This document shows, piece after piece, positions 19,022 to 28,034 of a stretch of DNA of 64,000 bases (positions within the stretch are counted from its first letter, which is position 1; each line of letters begins with the position of its first letter). Where the stretch lies: assembly GCA_021772635.1 (NCBI GenBank), contig JAJFLP010000088.1:1-64000 (forward strand), written 5' to 3'. A program made the position numbers and the translations under genes. This DNA comes from Verrucomicrobiota bacterium (GTDB taxonomy: Bacteria; Verrucomicrobiota; Lentisphaeria; JABSQK01; JAJFLO01). The notes below the pieces were generated by a model. That model saw only the letters and a list, made by a program, of their open reading frames with translations. It did not search any database and had not been told where the DNA came from.

Positions 19022-19909
19022 TCACATCACCCAACCGATTGAGAATGCGACACTGTAGAGGAGTAAAAGTTTTCCAGTATTCGCCAGCGTTTTGTTAAGC
19101 ACAGGGCCGGTTGTATCAGATAGGACTGTTTTGATCGCGGGAATGGCAGCGAGCATAACGAAGCTCGCCGCGAGTGAATATCGATTTCGCGATGACGTTA
19201 ATGACAGGATAATTGGAATGAGACCAGCCACAATGACGGCGATGACGAACTCTAGTCTCGCGAAACGACGTCCGAATCGAACAGCTAAAGTACGTTTTCC
19301 TGTCGACCGATCTTCGTCAATATCCCTCAAATTATTAACGGTAAGCATTGCTACTGACAGCAGACCCGGAGCGAAACCTGCAACGATAACGACCGAATTG
19401 ATCTCGAGGGTTTGTACGTAATACGTGCCGCCAAGAGCGACGGGGCCGAAAAAGATTAAGGTGAAAATATCGCCGAGTCCGTGGTAGCCGAGTGGAAATG
19501 GACCGCCGGTGTAGAGGATTCCGGACGCTATCGACAGAATCGCGATCATGATGATTGGCCAACCGCCACGCGGAAAGAGAGATAACCCCAGGACTCCGGC
19601 GATGATCATCAGGGCGATAAACGCCTGCTTCATCGCTTCCGGCGTGATCAACCCCGCTTGCGTAACGCGCGTTGGCCCGAGGCGATCCGGTGTATCAGTG
19701 CCTTTCACAAAGTCAAAATAGTCGTTGGCGAAGTTAGTCCCGATCTGGATCGTAAGAGCGACGAGAAGGCAAACGACAGCAGACGGCCAGTGCAGTTTTC
19801 CCGCTTCAAGCGCCATCGCGGTACCGATCACAACCGGCGATACGCCAGCCCATAGCGTACGCGGCCGAATTGCAACTATCCAAATACCCAACTTCGTAAA
19901 ACTGCTCAT
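19022..19909 (-). CDS. menA: 1,4-dihydroxy-2-naphthoate polyprenyltransferase (MenA), UbiA family
   Basis: MenA attaches the isoprenoid tail to dihydroxynaphthoate in the inner membrane, giving demethylmenaquinone. The 295-residue protein has IRPRTLWAGVSPVVIG at the N-terminus. The first Asp-rich motif is NFANDYFDFVKGTD and the second is NNLRDIDEDRSTGKRT. About eight hydrophobic segments are visible, all as in MenA. Other men genes are not in the window. It ends 7 bp from the convergent Mut7-C gene and lies 49 bp downstream of the kinase gene on the same strand. Confidence 0.9.
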   Translation of the reverse strand: MSSFTKLGIWIVAIRPRTLWAGVSPVVIGTAMALEAGKLHWPSAVVCLLVALTIQIGTNFANDYFDFVKGTDTPDRLGPTRVTQAGLITPEAMKQAFIALMIIAGVLGLSLFPRGGWPIIMIAILSIASGILYTGGPFPLGYHGLGDIFTLIFFGPVALGGTYYVQTLEINSVVIVAGFAPGLLSVAMLTVNNLRDIDEDRSTGKRTLAVRFGRRFARLEFVIAVIVAGLIPIILSLTSSRNRYSLAASFVMLAAIPAIKTVLSDTTGPVLNKTLANTGKLLLLYSVAFSIGWVM

Positions 19910-19958
19910 TGCTGGTCTCGATTTGTTCTCCCGCGTGGCCTTTTCGGATTGCCTTTAT

Positions 19959-22694
19959 CTAAGACTTCGATGCCCCAGCGACCGATACACTGCCTAATTT
20001 TGAGTGTAGAATCTGCATGATAACGAGAAAACAGGCATGGATTACTGCGGCGCCCGAGAAGAATGTTGGATCATCCAGACGGAATCCGTACGCGATCGCG
20101 ACGATTAATACGGCGACGAACCAGGAAATACTAAATCGATAGGCAGTCGGATTGCGAAAATCCCTTCGGCTTAAGATAACGTCCAATAATATCCAGAAAA
20201 TTAATACCACCAGGAACCTGAAGAACGAATTCGCGAGAACAGAATTCGTGACCATTAGATTTAGGACGAGCGCGTATAAATCACATAGCGTATAGGAAAT
20301 CGGAGAAATTACGGCTATGACGCACACGCCGTTCACAATCTGCGGCGGCAATACTTCGTCCGGTTGTTCTTTTTGCAGTAGAGCAATTCGTCGCTTTATC
20401 ACGAATGTTGCTGCGAGAAAGGTGGAAAACTGGATTATAACCGGGAGGAAAAATTTAATTATACCGACCAACTTAGGGTCTATTTCTGCCCAATGTGCCT
20501 TAAGAGACATGATCGTCGTAACCAGGGGATACGCCCAAAGCGCGAATAGCGCCCTTTTCGAGTTCTTAATCAGTTTATGTCGTTTCGCAGACGCATGCTT
20601 CTGTCTCCTCTCAATGAATCCATCGGCATATTGTTTTTGATTGATAGGCAGATAGTCTTTATGAATCCGACTGAATCTCTCCCATGCTTCGCTCGCTTTC
20701 TCGTAATCACCGTCCGTTTCGATTTTTACAGCAGCGTTATAGCGTTCAACGATCTCAAGTTTTATTAACTTAAGCTTTTCCTCGATTTGGCCAGAGGATA
20801 AGATTTCGACTTTCGTCGCGAGGCGCACGGTCAAAATAATTTCATCCCATTTATCGTTTTCAATCCATTCGGGAATAATCTCTTCGATTCTCTTGCTCAG
20901 CATATCACAAATTTTCGACAGGCGTTCGCTAAACTCGATGTCTCCAGGCGCAGGTGTGGCGTTCGCAATTTTTTCAGCTCGCTTGAAGCTTAAGAGTTCT
21001 TTGAGCGCCTCGAGTGCTCCCGCAAAATTCCCGGTTCGAATCTTTACCTCCGTCATTCTCAGGGTATTCGAACGTTCCTCCAATAGTGTTTTACACTTGC
21101 TAATCGCAGATTCACGACGGTTCTCTGTATCCGCGCCTTTAATTATCCACGGTTCGGTCGCTTCGAGTATCGCAAGGCTCTTTGTCAGGTAATTGGCAGA
21201 CATCGCGATTTTCGCCTGGAATAGTCCGTCACTTAGATTCTTCTTGAACTGTGTGAGCTCTTCGTGCAGCGCTACGTAGTCGTCTTTCCCGAACGCCGCT
21301 ATCAGAGAATCAACTGCTTTTTCCGATGCGCCAATGTCATATTCTCCTTTGGCACGCTCGAACTCGGTTTCCAGTTGTTTCCGTAAATCATCGATTAGTA
21401 TCGGATACGTATCGGGAAAGATTTCGCTGGCGGTTTGTTCGTCGATATCACGAAGTTTCGTAACGATGGCGACAGCGTTGTCTGTGTCGTAGTCCTTAAT
21501 AGCCGTCGCGAGCTCTTCGAAGATTTTTTGATTTTCCTGAATCAATAACCGTTTCTTCTCAAGGACATCGCCGCCGCAGTGCGAACAGAACTGACAACCG
21601 ACCTTAATTTCCTTTTCGCACATGGGGCACGATTCGAAACCGGACGCGCCGCAATAAATACAATAGCGATCCTCCATATGGTTGTTTTGATTGCATTTCT
21701 TGCATGCCCACAAGTCGGTGACTGCCGCCGATCCCGGTCGTCCGGCTGATGAACCGACCGCATTCGTTAGGGCGATATTCAATTCTTTGCCCGACCTATA
21801 CCGGTCATCAGGATTCTTCTCCATCAACTTATTGATAATCAGGGAGACACTTTCTGGAATGTCCGATGTTATTTCGCTAGCCGGTCGAAGTTCATCATTA
21901 AGATGTCGCGCAGCGATTGCTAAAGCCGACTCGCCGTCGAACGGATATTCGCCTGTCAGCGCATAATAGAACGTCGCGCCGAGACTATATAAATCGCTGC
22001 GGTTGTCAACGGGCGCACCGATCAATGATTCCGGGCAAATATAATATGGAGTCCCCATGACGATGTCGTCGTCGGAAGAGTCGTCAGACATCTGCGAGGT
22101 AAGTTGGGCTAATCCCAGGTCTGCAAGCTTTGCAACACCATCATCCGTCAGCATTATATTGTCCGGCTTGATGTCCCGGTGTACCATTTTCTGCTTGTCC
22201 CAGGCGAAATCGATCGCGTCGGCTATTTGCGCCATAATCTCCACGCCGCGGTCAAGTGGGAGTTTTCCTTTGTCATCCAGAACTTTCTGCAAAGTTTCGC
22301 CCTTTACGAATTCCATAGCGAAATAGTGGTACCCCTGTTCTTGCCCGACTGCATATGCCTGAACGATATTTGGGTGATTCAACTTTGCCGCGGATCGCGC
22401 TTCTCGAACGAAGTTATTTACGTATTCGTCGAGCCGAGCGTACTTTTCCTTGAGGATTTTCAACGCGGTCGCTCGATCGAGCGTTATCTGGTGCGCCAGA
22501 TAAACGGTTCCCATTCCACCACTTGCCAGCATCTTCTCAATCGCGAAATCATTTATCACCGACCGTGGAGCCAGGATCTCTTTGGGCGCCTCGGTTTGTT
22601 GCTGACAGTGGGTGCAGCTCACCGTCTGTCCGAAGGCGATACCATCAGATTCTGCGTCTATGATGCCGTTGCAATGTGAACAAAGAAATTTCAT
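19959..22694 (-). CDS. Eukaryote-like Ser/Thr protein kinase with zinc ribbons and C-terminal membrane domain
   Basis: A 911-residue protein. Residues 1-35 form a CxxC...CxxC zinc ribbon. Residues about 50-315 are the kinase, with ASGGMGTVYLA, the VAIK-type lysine in ALKILKEK (Lys79), HRDIKPDNIML (Asp174), DLGLA (Asp192) and GTPYYICPE. All catalytic residues are present, so it should be active. Residues about 330-380 hold two to three further CxxC zinc knuckles. A long helical region (about 385-720) with TPR-like or coiled-coil character follows, then five or six membrane helices (about 725-900). The kinase is therefore N-terminal and cytoplasmic, tethered by its C-terminus, unlike the PASTA kinases. 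Substrates are unknown. It may be co-transcribed with menA. Confidence 0.85.
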   Translation of the reverse strand: MKFLCSHCNGIIDAESDGIAFGQTVSCTHCQQQTEAPKEILAPRSVINDFAIEKMLASGGMGTVYLAHQITLDRATALKILKEKYARLDEYVNNFVREARSAAKLNHPNIVQAYAVGQEQGYHYFAMEFVKGETLQKVLDDKGKLPLDRGVEIMAQIADAIDFAWDKQKMVHRDIKPDNIMLTDDGVAKLADLGLAQLTSQMSDDSSDDDIVMGTPYYICPESLIGAPVDNRSDLYSLGATFYYALTGEYPFDGESALAIAARHLNDELRPASEITSDIPESVSLIINKLMEKNPDDRYRSGKELNIALTNAVGSSAGRPGSAAVTDLWACKKCNQNNHMEDRYCIYCGASGFESCPMCEKEIKVGCQFCSHCGGDVLEKKRLLIQENQKIFEELATAIKDYDTDNAVAIVTKLRDIDEQTASEIFPDTYPILIDDLRKQLETEFERAKGEYDIGASEKAVDSLIAAFGKDDYVALHEELTQFKKNLSDGLFQAKIAMSANYLTKSLAILEATEPWIIKGADTENRRESAISKCKTLLEERSNTLRMTEVKIRTGNFAGALEALKELLSFKRAEKIANATPAPGDIEFSERLSKICDMLSKRIEEIIPEWIENDKWDEIILTVRLATKVEILSSGQIEEKLKLIKLEIVERYNAAVKIETDGDYEKASEAWERFSRIHKDYLPINQKQYADGFIERRQKHASAKRHKLIKNSKRALFALWAYPLVTTIMSLKAHWAEIDPKLVGIIKFFLPVIIQFSTFLAATFVIKRRIALLQKEQPDEVLPPQIVNGVCVIAVISPISYTLCDLYALVLNLMVTNSVLANSFFRFLVVLIFWILLDVILSRRDFRNPTAYRFSISWFVAVLIVAIAYGFRLDDPTFFSGAAVIHACFLVIMQILHSKLGSVSVAGASKS

Positions 22695-22705
22695 TTAATT
22701 CCCAC

Positions 22706-22913
22706 TAGCGAGGTTTCGAAAAATCATTCGGAGTCTCTTACTCAATCACCTTGAAGTCGTCTCTCTCCGCACGAGCGGAGTCTCGGTAGTCCGGACCGCA
22801 CTCTCGGAGTTCGCTCGTGCGGACCGCATAAGTGTCCCGTATTGACGGGAACCACGCTCGTGCGGGAAGAGTCTCGGATAATCCGGACCAAAAATTGTAC
22901 CGCTTGCGGTATA
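22706..22913 (+). repeat. Modular intergenic repeat R1 with long inner module
   Basis: The left end is degenerate (gaggtttcgaaaaatc). The module array at the GTCGTC site is over 100 bp: repeated ccgcacgagcgg / cggagtctcgg / ccggacc hairpins. The right end is TTGTACCGCTTGCGGTATA. Confidence 0.7.
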
Positions 22914-23011
22914 ACGAGGTCTATTTAATGGAATACAGTAATCGAACAGGCCCCCGTTTCCCAGCACCATGATCGCATTGACTCGTCCGGGATGTTATAA
23001 ATCGGGTATAC

Positions 23012-23169
23012 TATACTGATCGCCTTCGAGTTTTCGACCAGGCGTCGTCTGTATGGCTATGTCGGTTAAAAATTATCGACCGACATCCTATACGCGGTGA
23101 CTTGCAAGTCGTCTCCGCATGAGCGGAGTCTCGGTCATCCGGACCGAAAATTGTGTCGCTTGCGGTATA
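23012..23169 (+). repeat. Modular intergenic repeat R1 with both modules
   Basis: Begins TATACTGATCGCCTTCGAG and has a short outer module (gaccaggcgtcgtctg). The inner module is ctccgcatgagcggagtctc, then atccggacc. The right end is GTGTCGCTTGCGGTATA. With 22706-22913 it forms a tandem pair filling the 529-bp gap. Confidence 0.75.
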
Positions 23170-23223
23170 TACTGGAGAAGTTGATCGTTTACTTAACCTC
23201 CTGCAAGCGGTCCTAAGTAAGGT

Positions 23224-24930
23224 CTATTTTTCCTTCGGTAACGAACTGGGATATACATAAACCCCGGTATATTCCCGTTTCCACCAGTTCCCCGTCGACT
23301 CCTTTTCGGCGCGATCGGTAAATCGATAGTCGTAGACAATCGCTCGGATATATTCCGGAGGCGCCTTGGTGAATGGGTTGTGTTCGAGTAAATCCAATAC
23401 CGGTCCCCGGCCTGATAGCAACGCGACTAGAAAACCCCGGAACCATTCGGTAGGTTTTCCGCCGCGCTGGTAGTTAAGCGCTTCGAACCACATTTGCCAG
23501 TCTACGCGCGGTTGATGCGGGGCCACCTGTGAGGGCAATCTTTGGAGATCACCGGGTTTCCATTTGAAGGCGTAGTCCCGCCAGTCCTTCCGGTTATCGC
23601 TACCCTGAATAATGATTTCAGGGCGCGATTCTGTCATATTCGCGAATAAGCCGTAACCGTTAACGGTCCGATATGGGGCAGTCCAGCTATATAATCGCTT
23701 CTCAATATCCGACAGCTTCAGTCGGAACACTCGCGGTTTCATTTGAATTACGCTCAGTGGGATTACCAATGCAGCAACGATTATCGCAGCAATAAAGTTG
23801 GTCAATGAACTTCGCACTGCGGTCGGTGGAAATTTGAACCACCGCATCGGTAAAATTCGTTTCCAATATTCATCATCCAGTAGAAGAACGGATAATGCAA
23901 TAGCGAGCAGGTTGAAGAAACAGTAGTTTCCGGTGGATATGATCAGCACCATCAGGAAATTGATTGCAAAGAATGCGACAAGCCGGAGCCGTCTCGGTCC
24001 GAATATCAAAAAGGGACTCAAAATTTCTATGATGAATACGCAGGCAACCGAGATTTTCTGCCAGTTCTCCGGGATTTGATGAGCGTACCAGGATAGTGCG
24101 TTCGGGATCGGCTGGGTTTCGTAATGATAATTCAAGGCCGTTAGATGACGCCAGGAAAGATCTCCACTGGTCAGCTTTACCAGTCCCGCGGAAAACATCA
24201 AGCGAAACAATAGCCAGAAACACAACCAGATCGCAATTCTTGAAGGCAGTCGTTCCCGAGAGAAACGCGGGAACCACTGATTCGGCGCTAGAAAAATCGC
24301 GAGAAACCCGACTTCAAGCAGCAACGTATCCCACTGAAATCCTAGGAAAGTTCGAGCGACCGTTGACAGGGATAAGTAGAACATCCAGAGCGCGATGAGC
24401 GAAGGAATAGGACACACTCCCGCGATAAGAAGTAACGATAGAAACGCCCCGCCAACGCTGAGGAAATGAAGGAACGTGTCGGTAGCGTTGAACCAACATA
24501 GAGTGGGGTAGGTCCAGTATCCGACAATCCCGAGCTTCTCCCATACGGCGGTCAAATACGGTTCGACGGGTAAAATACCGCTGCTCCCGATCAATCCATC
24601 GATTTGGACTTCCAATGATAGGAACGCCATCAGGTAAACTACGCCGAGAGCTCGTAAGAATATCCAGCGTCCGAGGTAGAACGTCGATTTGCGGGCTGTC
24701 GCGCCGCGCAGGAGTCTTCGATATCTCGAGCATTCCGTTTCGTGCGAGCCCAAGACCGATCGCCATCCGTCTACAAAAGGTGCGAGTAAGAGAGACGCTT
24801 TTCCCGAACTGTTGCGACTGGATTGGTCGGCGTCGCAACGAGAGTGTGTATTTGAACGAGGAGGTCTATTTCGCCGTAACCGGCATAGAATATTCGCTCG
24901 ATTCGGTAGGTCCATAAAAGTGAGACTCAT
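23224..24930 (-). CDS. Lipase maturation factor-like membrane protein
   Basis: The recognisable part starts near residue 85 (YLGRWIFLRALGVVYLMAF) and continues with LIGSSGILPV, FLGFQWDTLLLEVGFLA, FRLMFSAGLVKL and LTALNYHYETQPIPNALSWY. These are the conserved blocks of the lipase maturation factor family, a polytopic ER protein in animals with poorly known bacterial relatives. The total length of 568 residues and several membrane helices fit. The C-terminal soluble region (ending about residue 565) follows the usual family plan. The first 80 residues are basic and not family-like, so the true start may lie downstream of 24930; no convincing start with a ribosome site was found. Function in bacteria is unknown. 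Confidence 0.75.
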   Translation of the reverse strand: MSLTFMDLPNRANILCRLRRNRPPRSNTHSRCDADQSSRNSSGKASLLLAPFVDGWRSVLGSHETECSRYRRLLRGATARKSTFYLGRWIFLRALGVVYLMAFLSLEVQIDGLIGSSGILPVEPYLTAVWEKLGIVGYWTYPTLCWFNATDTFLHFLSVGGAFLSLLLIAGVCPIPSLIALWMFYLSLSTVARTFLGFQWDTLLLEVGFLAIFLAPNQWFPRFSRERLPSRIAIWLCFWLLFRLMFSAGLVKLTSGDLSWRHLTALNYHYETQPIPNALSWYAHQIPENWQKISVACVFIIEILSPFLIFGPRRLRLVAFFAINFLMVLIISTGNYCFFNLLAIALSVLLLDDEYWKRILPMRWFKFPPTAVRSSLTNFIAAIIVAALVIPLSVIQMKPRVFRLKLSDIEKRLYSWTAPYRTVNGYGLFANMTESRPEIIIQGSDNRKDWRDYAFKWKPGDLQRLPSQVAPHQPRVDWQMWFEALNYQRGGKPTEWFRGFLVALLSGRGPVLDLLEHNPFTKAPPEYIRAIVYDYRFTDRAEKESTGNWWKREYTGVYVYPSSLPKEK

Positions 24931-25015
24931 CCGCTTTCGCTAATGCTGCGGTGCGAAAGGCGGTTTAGGAATTGAGGGTTTATACCGGTTAACCGTTCAA
25001 TGGTTTAGGGTTAAA

Positions 25016-25222
25016 TATACTGCAAGCAGTACAATTTTGGGTCCGTATGGACGGACTCCGCTCATGCGGTCCGCACGAGCGGACTCCGAGAATACGGAGA
25101 GACGACTTTGAATTCATTACCTAAGATCTATGTTGAGCCTGGCGAAATCCGCCGCGGTGGAAACAATATTTAACCGACATTCTGCTGGCCGGCAGAACGC
25201 CTGGTCGAATACGTTCGGTATA
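25016..25222 (-). repeat. Modular intergenic repeat R1 with both modules
   Basis: Inverted copy: TATACTGCAAGCAGTAC at one end, CGTTCGGTATA at the other. It contains the gtccgcacgagcgg / actccgag hairpin array and the ttctgctggccggcagaacg hairpin. It is one of the longest copies. Confidence 0.8.
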
Positions 25223-25230
25223 TATAGCAC

Positions 25231-25395
25231 TAGGAGCCTGTCGGGCTTTAGCCGAATCGACTGCGAAAATGCCAAATTATCTCATTTTCTCCCGACATTT
25301 CGTTGAATATGTCCAATATTCGCCTTATTTCGGGGAAAAATGGGCTCAATTTATCTATTTTCTCGCTACGATCCCTAAAGTCCGACAGACTCCTA
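25231..25395. mobile_element. MITE-like element R3, full copy
   Basis: A 165-bp element with inverted ends: TAGGAGCCTGTCGGGCTTTAG at left and CTAAAGTCCGACAGACTCCTA at right (a few mismatches). It abuts R1 on its left. A truncated inverted copy lies at 41902-42010. On the minus strand it has an open stretch encoding KIDKLSPFFPEIRRILDIF, conserved in the second copy. Confidence 0.7.
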
Positions 25396-25446
25396 GCCTG
25401 AATTACAACTTATTATAAGCTGCTCAAGAACCGGACAGCGTGCAAT

Positions 25447-26514
25447 CTAGAAATCGATGAGTTCCACGTCGAATATCAAAGTTGCCTTTGGCGGGATGAC
25501 CGGGGGACGTCCTCGTTCTCCGTAGGCCAGGTTATAAGGAATAATAAGTATTCGTTTCTCCCCCTTCTTCATATCCAAAAAAGCTTCGTCCCAGCCCTTT
25601 ATCACCCGACCATCTCCGACCGGGAACGTGAATGGTTGGTTACGGTCCCGTGAGCTGTCGAATTTCTGGCCGGTTATCAGGGTGCCGGTATAATGCGCAG
25701 TGATCTGCGTTCCGCTACTGGGTTTATCGCCTGTCCCTTCTGCCGTAACGACGTATTTAAGCCCCGATTTCGTAGTGATCGCGTTCGGCCACTGTCTCTT
25801 GATTTCGGCTTTAATTTTTTCGGCAGCTTTCGAAGCTCGTTTAGAATTCATTTCATCGAGTCCGGCGAGGTATCCGTCGAACGCAGCCTGTCCAGTCTCG
25901 AACGCGGTAGCGTCGGCACCGATGCGTTTGATTGAAACGCTCTTGATCTCGTCATCCTTTTCGATAATATCCACCACGTCCTGGCCCTGCGCTACCTTGC
26001 CGAAAACTGTATGTTTCCCATCTAACCACGGTGTTGCCTTGTGTGTAATAAAGAACTGACTCCCATTAGTCCGCGGCCCGGAATTCGCCATCGACAATAT
26101 TCCCGGACCATCGTGTGTAAGTGTGCTGTCGAATTCGTCGGCGAATTTATATCCTGGTCCGCCTGTGCCGTTGCCGAGCGGGCAGCCACCCTGGATCATG
26201 AAGTCCTTGATAACGCGATGGAACTTTAACCCGTCATAGAATTTTAATCCTTGTCGTTCTTTTGTATCCATTTTTCCCTCGGCCAATCCAACGAAGTTAC
26301 TCACCGTTAGAGGCGTTTTGTCGTAGTACAGTTCTAGAAGGATTGTTCCTTTTGACGTATCAAATTCCGCGTACAGCCCATCCTTCAGTTTCTTATCCGC
26401 AGCCTCCGGGGTTTGTGCGCATGAACTGCTGAAAGATACCGCGGTAAGTATCACAACAAGCGAGTGAATCGATAACTTATGCATTGCTGACCGTAATATT
26501 TGTAGTAAAAACAT
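25447..26514 (-). CDS. Cyclophilin-FKBP fusion peptidyl-prolyl isomerase, exported
   Basis: A 355-residue protein that speeds prolyl cis-trans isomerisation. The N-terminus is a signal or lipoprotein signal (…VSFSSSCAQ, possible lipid-anchored Cys). Residues about 45-205 are a cyclophilin domain with [21 protein letters not shown] and [12 protein letters not shown], so the active-site Arg and Gln are present. Residues about 245-355 are an FKBP domain with [42 protein letters not shown] and [10 protein letters not shown]. Both catalytic domains appear intact, implying a dual isomerase acting on exported proteins in the periplasm. ATG 26514 has a strong site aaaggaaagg. It stands alone. Confidence 0.9.
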   Translation of the reverse strand: MFLLQILRSAMHKLSIHSLVVILTAVSFSSSCAQTPEAADKKLKDGLYAEFDTSKGTILLELYYDKTPLTVSNFVGLAEGKMDTKERQGLKFYDGLKFHRVIKDFMIQGGCPLGNGTGGPGYKFADEFDSTLTHDGPGILSMANSGPRTNGSQFFITHKATPWLDGKHTVFGKVAQGQDVVDIIEKDDEIKSVSIKRIGADATAFETGQAAFDGYLAGLDEMNSKRASKAAEKIKAEIKRQWPNAITTKSGLKYVVTAEGTGDKPSSGTQITAHYTGTLITGQKFDSSRDRNQPFTFPVGDGRVIKGWDEAFLDMKKGEKRILIIPYNLAYGERGRPPVIPPKATLIFDVELIDF

Positions 26515-26813
26515 TGTCCTTTCCTTTTGTTAAATTTTTGTAACTCTTAAATTACTTTTGTCGTGAGTGACTGTTAATTTCGATACAGCTTTCGCCGCGG
26601 GAGATCACGGTTACGGAACCACCGGTCTCCCGGCGGCTCTAAATAGTAATTCACTGATGACCGGGTAACAACAGCGGGCACGGATTTTTCGGCCACGAAT
26701 TTGAAAAATGCTGCGATCCGGACTATTGTCAAGTACAGCCGAATCTCATCAATTAAACAGGGATTTGGAATAACGGGTTACATGATTATCGAACAAAGGG
26801 AGTCATTTCAATT

Positions 26814-27155
26814 ATGGTTAAGAGCACACCAGCAAACAATGATAAAATTACAGACGCATTAGAGTTGTTAAATGATGCAATGAAAGATAAGAAGGAAGAG
26901 GTACAAAAATTGATAAGTGATAAATACCATCATGTGAAGGAAGCGTTCAACGAGTCAGACCTGAGAAAGTCTATTGACAATGCCAAGAAAAGCACTGCCG
27001 AATCGACTGCCCGAGTATGTGAGGCCGGTGAGGAAAAGGTAAAGGAACTGGCAACCAGTGTTGATCAGAATGTCCACAACAATCCTTGGCCCTACATCGG
27101 CGGTACGGCAATTGTAGCGTTGCTTTTGGGATTAATCATCGGCAGAAAAGACTAA
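26814..27155 (+). CDS. DUF883-like (ElaB/YqjD) membrane-anchored protein
   Basis: A 113-residue protein with a long charged amphipathic helix region (residues 1-85) and one C-terminal membrane helix ending GLIIGRKD. The arrangement NNPWPYIGGTAIVALLLGLIIGR matches the ElaB/YqjD/DUF883 family, tail-anchored inner-membrane proteins reported to bind ribosomes in E. coli. The function here is unknown. It is followed 3 bp later by another small membrane protein, as yqjE follows yqjD in enterobacteria, so they probably form an operon. Confidence 0.7.
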   Translation: MVKSTPANNDKITDALELLNDAMKDKKEEVQKLISDKYHHVKEAFNESDLRKSIDNAKKSTAESTARVCEAGEEKVKELATSVDQNVHNNPWPYIGGTAIVALLLGLIIGRKD

Positions 27156-27158
27156 GTA

Positions 27159-27551
27159 ATGAATAAATTTGTCAAGGAGGCCGCCTCATTCGTTCTATTG
27201 CCCGTCTATAAACTGTACAAGCATACAGTCATTAAGGTGGCTAAGAACGAGGCCGTCTTGTACTATAAAAAAATCGTAATAACTGCCCGCCAAGCGTTTG
27301 TCGGAGTCATCTGCTTGCTCTGTTGGCTTGGATTACTTTTCTCCGGGTTTCTCATGATACATATCAGCGCGTTACTCTACGTTTCGATTGTAATGGGGCA
27401 GACAAAGCTCGCGTTGATTGGCTTACTGGTGCTCGGGGTTTTTTACTTGTCCGTTTCTTTGGCGGTTATTCTGAAATTTTGCTCCGAGAAAAGTTGGCTA
27501 AAGTATTCGAAATGCGATGAATATCTAGAAAAATTTACGCGCCCGTTTTAG
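27159..27551 (+). CDS. Small membrane protein, YqjE-like position
   Basis: A 130-residue protein. A basic N-terminal helix (about 1-45) precedes two long hydrophobic helices (about 48-70 and 80-105), then a charged tail. I do not recognise a specific family. The location directly after a YqjD-like gene and the two-helix plan recall YqjE/holin-like phage-superfamily proteins, but similarity is not demonstrable by eye. An R1 copy begins just after the stop. Confidence 0.6.
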   Translation: MNKFVKEAASFVLLPVYKLYKHTVIKVAKNEAVLYYKKIVITARQAFVGVICLLCWLGLLFSGFLMIHISALLYVSIVMGQTKLALIGLLVLGVFYLSVSLAVILKFCSEKSWLKYSKCDEYLEKFTRPF

Positions 27552-27554
27552 ATA

Positions 27555-27655
27555 TATACCGAACCTTTTCATCCCGCATGCGGGATGAAATATTGTTCGA
27601 TATCCCTTAGGTAATCAATTCAAAGTCGTCCCAAAATTGTACTGCTTGCAGTATA
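27555..27655 (+). repeat. Modular intergenic repeat R1, short form with central palindrome
   Basis: Begins TATACCGAACCTTTTCATC, 3 bp after the preceding stop codon. It holds the palindrome cccgcatgcggg at the outer site, then gttcgatatcccttaggtaa and the right end TACTGCTTGCAGTATA. Confidence 0.8.
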
Positions 27656-27783
27656 GATTGTTATTTGCCGGGCCCGCAATGCCCGTATCTCTCGCCTGAA
27701 AATCCTTTCCGTATTACCCGTCGTCGATCGACAATATCGAGATCGTCGAATAGACTCGATTGCAGGTCTATTAAGTACGTCTG

Positions 27784-27957
27784 ATTAGTTTCTGTCCTGA
27801 AATAGAAAAGTAACGCGGTCATTCCTGACTGCGTAAGTGTTTTTTACTCAGCTGCCGGCCTGCGCCTTAGCGAGGCCTGGCCCCGCGACCGCGGGGGCCG
27901 AGCTACTTTCGACTTGCCAGATCAACACGAATCGGCTATTTCAGGACAGAAACTAAT
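27784..27957 (+). mobile_element. MITE-like element R2, copy 2
   Basis: A 174-bp element with perfect inverted ends ATTAGTTTCTGTCCTGAAAT and ATTTCAGGACAGAAACTAAT. The outer parts match copy 1 (10011-10144). The centre differs, with a GC-rich insert (ctgccggcctgcgcc, then gcgaccgcgggggcc), so it varies in length between copies. Confidence 0.8.
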
Positions 27958-28034
27958 TAATGTCCTCCTTTTCTGCCTAATTGGTTTCAGTATTACGAGT
28001 AGAACTTATATGTCAATTCCGGGGAGATTATACG

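Noticed and set aside
27981-28034. Upstream start for the methyltransferase
   Set aside because: The extra 18 residues are not family-like, and ATG 28035 has a clear ggggag site.
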